From NCBI GenBank assembly GCA_964475765.1, contig CAYYZH010000051.1, positions 1 through 22,424 on the forward strand: a stretch of DNA of 22,424 bases. The letters run 5' to 3'. The notes beneath the pieces were generated by a model, which did not search any database, had not been told where the DNA came from, and saw only the letters and a program-made list of their open reading frames with translations. The number at the start of each line of letters is the position of its first letter. Position 1 is the first letter of the stretch. Shown one piece after another: positions 13,805 through 22,001 of this stretch. Source of the stretch: Thermohalobaculum sp964475765. Lineage in GTDB: Bacteria; Pseudomonadota; Alphaproteobacteria; Rhodobacterales; Rhodobacteraceae. Both the position numbers and the translations under genes were made by a program.

Positions 13805-14167
13805 TCAGCCCTTCTGGCTGGCAAGCATCAACTCCACCCGTTTGACCTCCCGGATCACCCGATCGGCCTGCATCTGCGGCATGAGGCTGGTCTTGAGGAT
13901 GGCTGCAAGGATCACCAACACAGCAGCCGGCAGGCCCCAGTGCAGGGCCGTTAACGTCTCGGTCGCCCCAAAGAACCGGATTGCACACCAGACACCGGCC
14001 AGAAACAGCACGGCCTGCACGACCGCGATCACCCATGTCACCCAGGCGAGCCTGCCGCGGAACTGATCGGCGCCCATGGCAAACCAGCCCTTTTCTTCGG
14101 TTTCTCTCAGCATGGCCCGCTCTTCGGTCGACAGGGCCTCGGCGATCAGATCGTCAAGCTTGCTCAT
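13805..14167 (-). CDS. two-helix membrane protein paired with ECF sigma factor (DUF6768-like)
   Basis: A 120-residue protein with a soluble N-terminus (MSKLDDLIAEALSTEERAML), two hydrophobic helices (about 42-66 and 76-97) and a charged C-terminal helix. The layout and opening resemble the DUF6768 family found beside sigma-factor genes in alphaproteobacteria. The ATG at 14167 is chosen because AGGAG lies six bases upstream, inside the end of the sigma gene; an ATG at 14173 abuts that site and is too close. Its start overlaps the sigma gene by 14 bases, so the two are translationally coupled. An anti-sigma or membrane-sensing role is inferred from context only. No zinc anti-sigma (HxxxCxxC) motif is present. 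Confidence 0.75.
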   Translation of the reverse strand: MSKLDDLIAEALSTEERAMLRETEEKGWFAMGADQFRGRLAWVTWVIAVVQAVLFLAGVWCAIRFFGATETLTALHWGLPAAVLVILAAILKTSLMPQMQADRVIREVKRVELMLASQKG

Positions 14168-14714
14168 CGTCATCTCCTTTCAGAAGGGTTGCGAGTTTGT
14201 GCCTCGCATGCAGCAGTCGGGTCTTTACCGTTCCGACCGGGACATCCATGGCGAGCGCCACCTCGGCGACGCGCATGTCTTCGAGGTAAAACAGCCCGAT
14301 TGTAGCGGCCTGTTCCGGCGGCAGTTCCCGGATTGCGTCGCGAACGGCTCGGGCGTCGGCGCTGAGCGGCCCGTCTTCCTCGACCCAATCCTGTGTTTCA
14401 GCCGACAAATCTCGGTTCAGCGTCCGGTGTTTCACCTTCTTTGCGATCATCCGGGCCGCACGCCGTGTGACAATGCGGGTTGCCCAGGCCGGAAAGGCCC
14501 GGTCGTCGCGGATGCCAGAGAGCCCACGCAGAATCTCGATCCATGCTTCCTGCACGACGTCTTGCGCATCGTCGCGGTCGCCCATCAGCCGGATCGCGTG
14601 GGCCAATAGCCGTGGGCCACGCAGAGCGACCAGCTGCTCTGCGGCCGAACGCACACCCAGCCGCGCACTGGCGACCAGATACTCTTCCAGGATGCGGTCC
14701 TTGCCGCGCGTCAC
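14154..14714 (-). CDS. ECF-type RNA polymerase sigma factor
   Basis: A 186-residue extracytoplasmic-function sigma factor. Region 2 (about 34-95) contains AIRLMGDRDDAQDVVQEAWIE and the -10-contacting stretch FPAWATRIVTRRAARM. Region 4 (about 128-178) reads ELPPEQAATIGLFYLEDMRVAEVALAMDVPVGTVKTRLLHARHKL, the -35-binding helix-turn-helix. Region 3 is absent, as usual for the class. The GTG at 14714 is supported by GAGGAG seven bases upstream; the open frame to 14819 lacks a ribosome-binding site. The acidic end (GDDDEQA) overlaps the membrane-protein gene that follows. The sigma group and its promoters are not evident. Confidence 0.93.
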   Translation of the reverse strand: MTRGKDRILEEYLVASARLGVRSAAEQLVALRGPRLLAHAIRLMGDRDDAQDVVQEAWIEILRGLSGIRDDRAFPAWATRIVTRRAARMIAKKVKHRTLNRDLSAETQDWVEEDGPLSADARAVRDAIRELPPEQAATIGLFYLEDMRVAEVALAMDVPVGTVKTRLLHARHKLATLLKGDDDEQA

Positions 14715-14859
14715 AGCACTCTCCTCAGGCTTTGTTAAGAGGTGGCGCGAAAGCCCAGTACGGTTCAATGCGAGATGGAAAAAACCTGAGTGACGCATCA
14801 TCATGGGGACAGACCGCAAAAAACCCCACCATATTGCGTGCTAACACGCGAAACGGGCA

Positions 14860-14887
14860 TTGCACGCGTCTCCAAATGCGATAGTCT
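14860..14887 (+). promoter_or_regulatory. possible promoter of dnaN
   Basis: A TTGCAC (14860-14865) and a TAGTCT (14882-14887) are 16 bases apart, about 60 bases before the dnaN start, in the intergenic region shared with the divergent sigma gene. The -10 match is modest. It is proposed because the dnaA terminator and the intervening minus-strand genes mean dnaN needs its own promoter. Confidence 0.35.
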
Positions 14888-14947
14888 GCGCCTCCGCCCT
14901 GTGCGGTAATCAAAAAACTCCAGGCGAAGTCAGGGACAGGTCGCGCC

Positions 14948-16066
14948 ATGAAGGTCAGTATCGAACGGGCAGCCTTGTTGAAGGCGATGAGCCGCGCACA
15001 GGGTGTTGTCGAGCGCAAGAATACCATCCCGATCCTCGCGAATGTGCTGATCGAAGCCGAGGGCGACAAGGTCAGCCTGCGTGCCACCGATCTGGACATC
15101 GAAGTGATTGAAAGCCTGCCCGCCGTGGTCGAGCAGGCCGGGGCTACGACGGTGGCCGCACACCTCCTGCACGAGATCGTGCGCAAGCTGCCGGACGGAG
15201 CACAACTCAGCCTGAACGCCGACAGCGCCACGGGCCGCCTTGATGTGGTGGCGGGCCGGTCGCGGTTCTCACTCGCGACACTGCCGCGCGAGGATTTCCC
15301 GGTGATGGCCTCGAGCGAGTACCAGTGCTCGTTCGCGATCCCGGCGCCCATCGTGCGGCGCCTGTTCGACAAATCTAAATTCGCCGTCTCGACCGAAGAG
15401 ACGCGGTACTACCTGAACGGTGTCTACCTCCATGTGAGCGAGGATGAGGGCAAGCCGGTGCTGCGTGCGGTCGCGACCGACGGGCACCGTCTGGCGCGCA
15501 TCGACACGGAACTGCCGGATGGCGCCGCGGACGCCCCGGGCGTGATCGTGCCGCGCAAGACGGTGGGTGAGCTACGCAAACTGCTCGATGATGATGAGGC
15601 CGAGATCGCGATTTCGGTCAGCGAGACCAAGATCCGCTTCTCCGTCAGCGATCTCGTGCTGACGTCAAAGGTCATCGACGGGGCTTTTCCAGATTACTCC
15701 CGTGTCATCCCCCAGGGCAATTCACGGCGCATGGAGGTCGATGCCTCGGAGTTTGCCGCTGCCGTTGACCGGGTTGCGACCGTCAGCCAGGAACGCTCCC
15801 GCGCGGTCAAGATGGCGATGGAAGACGACAAACTCACGCTCAGTGTGAACTCGCCCGATGCCGGGTCGGCTGCCGAGGAACTGGTCGTGGCCTATGGCGA
15901 CGAGACCATGGAGATCGGCTTCAACGCACGGTATCTCCTCGAGATCGCAAGCCAGGTCGATCGCGAGAACGCCGTCTTCATGTTCGCTGACGCCAACGCG
16001 CCGACCATGGTGCGCGAAGGCGATGACGTCTCCGCCGTCTATGTCGTGATGCCGATGCGGGTCTAG
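14948..16066 (+). CDS. dnaN: DNA polymerase III beta subunit (sliding clamp)
   Basis: Forms the ring-shaped dimer that tethers DNA polymerase III to DNA. The 372-residue length and the three repeated clamp domains are typical. The N-terminus MKVSIERAALLKAMSRAQGVVERKNTIPIL, the TDLDIEV strand, the RYYLNGVYLH and ATDGHRLARIDTE segments of domain two, and the C-terminal VVMPMRV clearly identify it. The start is the only sensible ATG, though its ribosome-binding site is weak. It is separated from dnaA by the minus-strand sigma unit and from recF by an RTX gene and a transferase gene. Confidence 0.98.
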   Translation: MKVSIERAALLKAMSRAQGVVERKNTIPILANVLIEAEGDKVSLRATDLDIEVIESLPAVVEQAGATTVAAHLLHEIVRKLPDGAQLSLNADSATGRLDVVAGRSRFSLATLPREDFPVMASSEYQCSFAIPAPIVRRLFDKSKFAVSTEETRYYLNGVYLHVSEDEGKPVLRAVATDGHRLARIDTELPDGAADAPGVIVPRKTVGELRKLLDDDEAEIAISVSETKIRFSVSDLVLTSKVIDGAFPDYSRVIPQGNSRRMEVDASEFAAAVDRVATVSQERSRAVKMAMEDDKLTLSVNSPDAGSAAEELVVAYGDETMEIGFNARYLLEIASQVDRENAVFMFADANAPTMVREGDDVSAVYVVMPMRV

Positions 16067-16083
16067 GGCCGGCGCACGAAGAA

Positions 16084-16111
16084 CCGCCGCCATCCCGGGG
16101 GACAGCGGCGG
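16084..16111. terminator. GC hairpin between convergent dnaN and the RTX gene
   Basis: CCGCCGC (16084-16090) pairs with GCGGCGG (16105-16111) around a 14-base loop in the 65-base gap between two convergent stop codons. No T tract follows on either strand, so it is a weak candidate for a shared transcription end. Confidence 0.4.
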
Positions 16112-16131
16112 CTCGGAGGGCGCCTCAGAGA

Positions 16132-17865
16132 TCAGGCGAAGACGAAGTCGTCGCGATCCAACTCATCGACGTTCAGCAGGTAGACTAGGGCATTGTCGGT
16201 CTGGAGCAGCATGTTTCCGTTCCACTCCGTCGCCGTGGTATCGCCGCCGTCGAGCACGCCATCGCCATTGGTGTCGAGGTTCCAGAACCCGTTGATCGCC
16301 TGCCCGTCGGTGCGCGCGAGATTGGCCAGTTCCAGCAGATCCTCGCCGCGTTCGAAATCGACGACCCAGTCATAGCCGAGATGACCGTCTTCGCCGTCGA
16401 AGACGAAAGTGTCGCTGTCGCCCTCTCCGGTCAGCACGTCGCCTCCCGCGCGCCCTTCAATGCGGTTGGCATCTTCGTTGCCGACGATCGTGTCGTTGTA
16501 GCGCGTGCCGATGACCGCTTCGATACCGTCGTAGGAATGGGCCCAGCTATATCCGCTGTCATAATCGCGGACGGTCCCCTCGCCGATTTTCAGATCGATG
16601 TTCACGCGTCCGCCGAAATCGCTGTAGTCGACGGTATCATAGCGTGGGGCAGCGTTCGCCGGATCAGAGCTGGACTCGTGATCGTCGCCATAGAAATGAT
16701 CCCGACCATGGCTGGCGATGAACAGGTCCTCGCCATCGTCGCCATGGAACCATTCGTTCTGATCGGCGATATCAGCCCCGCGGAACTTATCGTCAAAGTT
16801 CGATCCGACAAACGCCTCGAAACCCGTGAACCGGTCCTGAAAGTTCTCAGTCGTGGTGAATGGTCCGCCGGTCGTGGTGACCGGAACGCCTGCGCCTTCG
16901 CCGCTGACAATCCCGAGATCGGCGTTGATATACACCGAGCCTTCGACGCGGCTGTAGTTCAGCACGTCCGCGTCGTCGCGTAGGTTCGAACGCTGCCCGC
17001 CACCGTGGAACGTGTCGTTGCCGCTATCGCCTCCGTCCATCATGATGTGGTCGGAACCGTTGCCGGTGCCTGTGAAGGTATCATGGCCGTCGCCAACCCG
17101 CACGAATGTGCCCCACTGATTGCCGAAGATTGTGTCATCGCCCGCATCTCCGGCGACGTATGCGAGCTTGTCGGCGGCGTGGTCCTGATTGGCGTAGATC
17201 GTGTCGTCTTCCGCCCCCCCGTACAGGAAGTCGCTGGCCCCGCCCCGGATCAGGTCGTTGCCGTCGCCGCCGGACACGAAGTCGCTTCCCAGTCCGGCAA
17301 ACAGAGAATCATCGCCTCCGTTTCCGTAGATGTCATCGTCTCCGTCGGCACCATGGAACCAGTCGCCCTGGTCCGAGCCGCGCATGTCGTCGTGGCGATT
17401 CGACCCAAAGACATTCTCGATGCTGACGAAGGTCATGGCATCGCCGATTGTCAATGAGTGGGGTCCAAGTTCCAGGCGTTGCGCGGTCCCTGCCTCGAAG
17501 TCGATACGGACACCGCTGTCGAGCCCGCGGAAATCAAGACGGTCATCATGTGCGCCGCCGTCGAGGTGGTGGGCTCCGATTTCGTTGACCACAAAGCGGT
17601 CGATGCCGTCGCCGCCCTCGGCATCGACATCGCCGGTGCCGTTGATCGTCAGCTTGTCGTTGCCGGATCCCAGTTCGACATTGTAATCGCCCGAGCCCAG
17701 CAATTCGACGTGGTCGTGCCCGCCAAAGGTGTCGACGTTTGTGGTGCTCGAGCGCTCAACGGTCAGGTTGTCATCGCCGTCGGTGCCCGTCACGCTCGGG
17801 GACAGGTTGGTCCAGATCGGGGTGAAAATCGGGTTGTAGAAGGTCGTGGTAAGGCTGTTGAACAT
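16132..17865 (-). CDS. RTX calcium-binding protein, predicted type I secreted
   Basis: A 577-residue, strongly acidic protein (581 if the ATG at 17877 is used). I chose 17865 because GGAG lies six bases upstream. From about residue 30 it is filled with glycine- and aspartate-rich nonapeptide-like repeats (GTDGDDNL, GADGDDDIYGNGGDDSLFAG, GGDGNDLIRGG, GRAGGDVLTGEGDSDTFVF), which form calcium-binding beta rolls. An EF-hand-like loop DTNGDGVLDGGD lies at about 531-542. The end DELDRDDFVFA resembles the C-terminal signal of type I secretion substrates, and no N-terminal signal peptide is seen. There is no catalytic domain (protease, lipase) that I recognise, and no secretion genes lie nearby. It may be a structural or adhesive exoprotein. 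Confidence 0.88.
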   Translation of the reverse strand: MFNSLTTTFYNPIFTPIWTNLSPSVTGTDGDDNLTVERSSTTNVDTFGGHDHVELLGSGDYNVELGSGNDKLTINGTGDVDAEGGDGIDRFVVNEIGAHHLDGGAHDDRLDFRGLDSGVRIDFEAGTAQRLELGPHSLTIGDAMTFVSIENVFGSNRHDDMRGSDQGDWFHGADGDDDIYGNGGDDSLFAGLGSDFVSGGDGNDLIRGGASDFLYGGAEDDTIYANQDHAADKLAYVAGDAGDDTIFGNQWGTFVRVGDGHDTFTGTGNGSDHIMMDGGDSGNDTFHGGGQRSNLRDDADVLNYSRVEGSVYINADLGIVSGEGAGVPVTTTGGPFTTTENFQDRFTGFEAFVGSNFDDKFRGADIADQNEWFHGDDGEDLFIASHGRDHFYGDDHESSSDPANAAPRYDTVDYSDFGGRVNIDLKIGEGTVRDYDSGYSWAHSYDGIEAVIGTRYNDTIVGNEDANRIEGRAGGDVLTGEGDSDTFVFDGEDGHLGYDWVVDFERGEDLLELANLARTDGQAINGFWNLDTNGDGVLDGGDTTATEWNGNMLLQTDNALVYLLNVDELDRDDFVFA

Positions 17866-18027
17866 TGTCGTCTCCATCGTGTGTGTTGCTTCCGATGGAG
17901 AGAGGTATGCGCCCCGCGGTTTTCAGGATTTTTTCCGCGACCGGCGATCAGCGTTTCAATGGCTGGCGCTGTCCTTCAGTTTTGTAACAGGGATGGCGCG
18001 CGCCCTGAAGGGCACGCGCGAGGTGTG

Positions 18028-18708
18028 TCAGCCTGCTGCGAAGTTCGACGGGAACATCGAGCGCGCGGTTTCCTCGTCGAAGTCCTTCTTCCACTCGACG
18101 TCCTGACCAATCGCGCGGGCCCGGGTCACGGCGGGGCGGGCGTTCACGCCATCGAACCACGCCTTGACGTTGGCGTATTTCTCCAACTCGCCCTCGCCCA
18201 GCACGCGGACATGACGGTCGACCCAGCCCCAGGCGGCGATGTCGGCGATGGTGAGATCGCTACCCACGATGAACTGGCGGCCTTCCAGATGGTCATCCAG
18301 CACCTGATAATGCCGATGCGCCTCGAATTTATAGCGCCGCTTGGCATAGTCACCGCCTTCCGCGGCCCCTGCGGTCTGGAAGTGGACCCACTGCCCGGAG
18401 TAGGGGCCAAGGCCCGTGGCGACCCACATGAGCCACGACAGCATCTCCCCGCGGTCTCCATCATCGCCCAGCAGCTTCCCGGATTTCTCCGCGAGATAAA
18501 GCAGGATGGCGTTCGAATCGAACACCCGTTTGCCGTCATGTTCGATGGCGGGCGTCTTGCCGTTCGGGTTGATCTTCTTGAAGTCGTCCGAGTGCTGCTC
18601 GCCCTTAAAAGTGTCGACAGGCACGACTTCGTAGGCCATGCCGGATTCCTCAAGGAACAGGGCAACCTTCATCGGGTTCGGTGTGTGGTGAAAATAGAAT
18701 TTGATCAC
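18028..18708 (-). CDS. glutathione S-transferase family protein
   Basis: A 226-residue transferase-fold protein. The N-terminal thioredoxin-like domain (about 1-80) holds HTPNPMKVALFLEE (8-21), the cis-proline motif NPNGKTPAI (47-55) and the glutathione-binding DSNAI (64-68, the usual E/D-S pair). The all-helical C-terminal domain includes FIVGSDLTIADIAAWGW, matching the conserved N-capping box. The TPNPMK segment is similar to the YfcG/YghU-type bacterial transferases that act as disulfide reductases, but the substrate is unknown. The GTG start at 18708 has AGGAG seven bases upstream; the frame open to 18798 has none. It diverges from recF. Confidence 0.9.
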   Translation of the reverse strand: MIKFYFHHTPNPMKVALFLEESGMAYEVVPVDTFKGEQHSDDFKKINPNGKTPAIEHDGKRVFDSNAILLYLAEKSGKLLGDDGDRGEMLSWLMWVATGLGPYSGQWVHFQTAGAAEGGDYAKRRYKFEAHRHYQVLDDHLEGRQFIVGSDLTIADIAAWGWVDRHVRVLGEGELEKYANVKAWFDGVNARPAVTRARAIGQDVEWKKDFDEETARSMFPSNFAAG

Positions 18709-18848
18709 GGGATCTCTCCTGGTCGCTTTGGGAAGGGGCTTGCGGGCCGAAGTGCCGCTGCTCGCCTGCAGATAGTCCATCGCGGGGCGGAACCGCACCC
18801 CCTGTTTCAGCGATCACACGCAAAGGTGAGCAGGGCGGGGGACGCCGC

Positions 18849-20027
18849 GTGACAGAGGTTGAGCGCACGGCGGTCCTCGGTCTTCGGCTCTCGCATTTCC
18901 GGTCCTATATGGGGGCGGAGATTGAGACGGGCGGGTCGTCGGTTGCGCTCTACGGGCCGAACGGGGCGGGTAAGACCAATGTGCTCGAGGCCGTGTCGAT
19001 GCTCACACCGGGGCGGGGTCTGCGCCGGGCGGCCACCGATGAGCTGATCCGCACCCCCGAGCGTGTCGGCTGGAAGATTATTGCAGAGGTCGAAACGCCG
19101 GAGGGCGCTGTCGAGATCGCAACGGCTGCCGAGGGGGAGGCGCAGACAAGGCGCAGTGTTGTCATCGACGATAAGCCCGCCGCGCAACTGGCCTTGGGGC
19201 AATTGGTCCGCATGGTGTGGCTGACGCCAGCCATGGATCGGCTGTGGACCGACACGGCGGGTGACCGGCGCCGGTTTCTCGATCGGATTGTTTTGGGGTT
19301 TCATCCCGAGCATGGCGAGACGGCGCTGACCTATGAGAAGGCGATGCGGGCGCGCAACAGGCTCTTGCGCGAACCGGGATGGGATGACGCCTGGCTTGGC
19401 GGGCTGGAGGCCCAGATGGCCCGCGCTGGCGCACGGATCGCACGGGCGAGGGCCGAGACGCTGGTGGCGCTCTCGGCGGCGCAGGCAGAAACCGGGGCCT
19501 CGAGCGTCTTCCCCCGCGCGGATCTGACCATCGACGGCCCGATGGAGATCGCTTTTGCCGTCCTTCTGGCCGATCCCGGCCGGGCCAATGATGCACTCGA
19601 TCTTGCCGAGATCGAGGCCGCAGCGGAGCTGGGAGCCAAGCTTTCAGACGGGCGCCATCGCGATGCCGCGGCAGGGAGAACCCTGGACGGCCCGCACCGG
19701 TCCGATCTCGAAGCGGTCTATGCCGAAAAGGCGATGCCTGCGCGGGCCTGTTCCACCGGTGAGCAGAAAGCGCTCCTCATCTCGCTTTGCCTTGCCAATG
19801 CCCATGCGCTGAAATCTGCGATCCATGCCGCGCCGATCCTTTTGCTGGATGAGATCGCTGCGCATCTGGACAAGGACCGCCGACGGGCGCTTTATGCAGA
19901 GATTGACCGACTCGGCTGTCAGGCGTGGATGACAGGGACCGGGCCGGAGCTGTTCGACGGTCTGACCGGCGCCAAGCGGTTTGCCGTGCGTGACGATGAC
20001 CGCCGTTCGATCCTTGAAGAGGCATGA
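18849..20027 (+). CDS. recF: DNA replication and repair protein RecF
   Basis: ABC-type ATPase that helps load RecA at single-stranded gaps. In 392 residues it shows Walker A GPNGAGKT (36-43), the signature STGEQKALLISL and Walker B ILLLDEIAAHLD, with the family N-terminus LRLSHFRSY. The GTG start follows a G-rich run and leaves no room for a longer N-terminus because GST is divergent. Its stop overlaps the next start as ATGA (20024-20027), tying it translationally to a LysE-type exporter, an unusual partner for recF. Confidence 0.96.
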   Translation: MTEVERTAVLGLRLSHFRSYMGAEIETGGSSVALYGPNGAGKTNVLEAVSMLTPGRGLRRAATDELIRTPERVGWKIIAEVETPEGAVEIATAAEGEAQTRRSVVIDDKPAAQLALGQLVRMVWLTPAMDRLWTDTAGDRRRFLDRIVLGFHPEHGETALTYEKAMRARNRLLREPGWDDAWLGGLEAQMARAGARIARARAETLVALSAAQAETGASSVFPRADLTIDGPMEIAFAVLLADPGRANDALDLAEIEAAAELGAKLSDGRHRDAAAGRTLDGPHRSDLEAVYAEKAMPARACSTGEQKALLISLCLANAHALKSAIHAAPILLLDEIAAHLDKDRRRALYAEIDRLGCQAWMTGTGPELFDGLTGAKRFAVRDDDRRSILEEA

Positions 20028-20677
20028 TGACCGTGACCCAACTGACCATGAGCATCGGGCTGACCGAGATTGCGCTCTACGCCTTCGCGCTGGTGGTGCT
20101 GGTGGTCACACCCGGTCCCGTGGTGGTGGCGACCATTGCCCGTGCGCTGACAGGGGGCTGGCGCTCGGCGCTGCCACTGTCAGGCGGTGTCTCGATCGGC
20201 GATATGCTCTGGCCGTTGCTGGCGATCTTCGGGCTGGCCGCAATGGCGCAGGTCTATGGCGAGATCATGCTGGTGCTGCGCTATGTCGGCGCCGGCATCC
20301 TGATCTGGATGGGTTGGCGGTTGCTGTCGGGCCGCGTGCACGCCCTCGAGGCCAATCCCGATCCCGCCCTGATGCGGCGCAATGCATGGCAGGGCTTCAT
20401 GGCGGGCCTGCTGGTCAGTCTCGGCAATCCCAAAGCGATCTTCTTCTTCATCGGTGTCCTGCCGAGCTTTTTCGATATGGCTGCCCTGACGGCGCTCGAT
20501 GTGGTGGTCATTGTGCTGATGAGCGCCATTGTCCCGTTCATGGGCAATGTCGTCTGGGCGCTGGCCGCCCACGGCGCGCGCGAGCTTCTGGCGACCCCGC
20601 GCATGGTGCGCCGGGTCAATCAGGCCTCCGGGGGGGCGCTGACCGGCGCCGGCGTCTACATAGCGGCCTCTGGGTAG
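20024..20677 (+). CDS. LysE/RhtB family amino-acid exporter, first of a tandem pair
   Basis: A 217-residue inner-membrane protein with about six hydrophobic segments. The family motif TPGPVVVATIARAL (about 29-42) lies in the first helix region, and SLGNPKAIFFFIGVLPSFF in the middle is the conserved NPKA segment. Members export amino acids or derivatives, and the substrate here is not evident. The start overlaps the recF stop, and the next paralogue starts four bases after this stop, so recF and both exporters probably form one unit. Confidence 0.9.
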   Translation: MMTVTQLTMSIGLTEIALYAFALVVLVVTPGPVVVATIARALTGGWRSALPLSGGVSIGDMLWPLLAIFGLAAMAQVYGEIMLVLRYVGAGILIWMGWRLLSGRVHALEANPDPALMRRNAWQGFMAGLLVSLGNPKAIFFFIGVLPSFFDMAALTALDVVVIVLMSAIVPFMGNVVWALAAHGARELLATPRMVRRVNQASGGALTGAGVYIAASG

Positions 20678-20681
20678 CGCG

Positions 20682-21308
20682 ATGATGATCACCATCGAAT
20701 GGTATCAACTGCTGCTCTATGCCGGAGCCTACGCGATTATGGTGGTCTCGCCCGGACCCTTCGTGGCGGCGATCGCCGCGCGTTCGGCGGCATTCGGGTT
20801 CCAGTCCGGCATCTCGATGGCCATCGGGGCTTTCATCGCCGAGAAGATCTGGATCCTTGTCGCGATCTTCGGGTTGGCGCTGATTGCCGCGCACTATGCG
20901 GACATCCTGATCGTTCTGAAGTTCGTCGGGGCGGCGTGGTTGATCTGGCTCGGTCTCAAGCTGATCTTCGGAAAATCCGGTGTGATGACCGAGAACGGCT
21001 CACTCAAACCGGAGCCCTTCTGGAAGGGCGTCGCCACCGGCTGGCTGATCAATATGGGCAACCCCAAGGCGGCGCTCTTTTTCATGGCGCTCTTTCCCGG
21101 GTTCTTCGATGTGGCAGCGATGACATGGGCCGATGCGCTCCTGATCATCGTGGTCTCAGCGCCCATCGGGCTCGGTTCGGACCTGACCTATGCCTGGGCA
21201 GCCTCGACAGCGCGCAAGATGTTGTCGAACGCAAGGACCGCCAAGCGGATCGACCAGGCCACCGGCGGTGTTCTCGCCGGAGCGGGCGTGGCCATCGCTT
21301 CGGTGTGA
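20682..21308 (+). CDS. LysE/RhtB family amino-acid exporter, second of a tandem pair
   Basis: A 208-residue paralogue of the preceding gene, with the same organisation: an opening VVSPGPFVAAIAARS (about 22-36), six or so membrane segments, INMGNPKAALFFMALFPGFF in the middle, and ATGGVLAGAGVAIASV at the end. The two proteins align along their whole length but are clearly diverged. Adjacent diverged copies suggest either different substrates or subunits of one hetero-oligomer; the sequence does not decide. It is four bases from the previous stop. Confidence 0.9.
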   Translation: MMITIEWYQLLLYAGAYAIMVVSPGPFVAAIAARSAAFGFQSGISMAIGAFIAEKIWILVAIFGLALIAAHYADILIVLKFVGAAWLIWLGLKLIFGKSGVMTENGSLKPEPFWKGVATGWLINMGNPKAALFFMALFPGFFDVAAMTWADALLIIVVSAPIGLGSDLTYAWAASTARKMLSNARTAKRIDQATGGVLAGAGVAIASV

Positions 21309-21390
21309 TCCGTGGACCAGACCTTAGTCTGTGGCGGCATGGTCCATCAGCAGCGCCGAGATTTTTGACGTCCCGGGGGATGCAAACAGC

Positions 21391-21807
21391 ATGATTGCTT
21401 ATGTCACCATCGGCGCCGACGATATCGCTCGCGCAAAGCGGTTTTACACCGCTTTCCTGCCTGCTCTCGGGTATGAACTCGAAGAAGGACCAGCCGGTCT
21501 GAGCTATGCGCTGCCCGCAGAGCCGGGTCCGTCACCGGCTTTGCCGGATTTCTATGTCAAGCCGACCTTTGATGGACGCCCAGCATCAGCGGGCAACGGT
21601 TCCATGGTTGCCTTCGAGGCGCGCAATCAAAAGCAAGTTCGGGACCTTCACGCGGCTGCGCTCGCCGCAGGTGGGTCGGACGAGGGTCAGCCAGGCTTCC
21701 GTGCTGCGTATGGGTCAGACTTCTATGTTGGCTACCTTCGCGACCCTCAGGGCAACAAAATTGCATTGTTTTCCAGTGATCCCAGCGACCCTGAAAGAGA
21801 CGGGTGA
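21391..21807 (+). CDS. VOC superfamily (glyoxalase/bleomycin-resistance fold) protein
   Basis: A 138-residue vicinal-oxygen-chelate fold protein starting at ATG 21391, giving the standard MIAYVTIGADDIARAKRFY. Subfamily landmarks are DFYVKPTFDGRPASAGNGSMVAFEA and the closing YLRDPQGNKIALF. Positions that usually bind metal in glyoxalases are changed: the first-strand histidine is Y4, the histidine after GNGS is methionine, and the final-strand glutamate is alanine. This resembles a VOC subfamily with MVA in place of HVA, so it may not be a metal enzyme. A GTG at 21331 gives a longer frame with an unlikely N-terminus. Confidence 0.85.
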   Translation: MIAYVTIGADDIARAKRFYTAFLPALGYELEEGPAGLSYALPAEPGPSPALPDFYVKPTFDGRPASAGNGSMVAFEARNQKQVRDLHAAALAAGGSDEGQPGFRAAYGSDFYVGYLRDPQGNKIALFSSDPSDPERDG

Positions 21808-22001
21808 CACGGGTCCCATTGGCGACATTCTGGGCGAAGCCGGTGTAATTGCCTCGGCAGTTTGAATTCAGCAGCTACTTCTCTCGAAAAACGGGTAAAT
21901 TGGTGGATTTATCGCGGGAATCCTGCCCGAAACCGCATTTTTGGCGGGACATTGCCTGTTCTGGCGGTTAAAATCCGGTACCTAAGAACGAGAGGCTGAA
22001 A

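Noticed and set aside
17458..18852. 464-codon open frame on the plus strand
   Set aside because: Antisense to the RTX and glutathione-transferase genes, with no recognisable domain.
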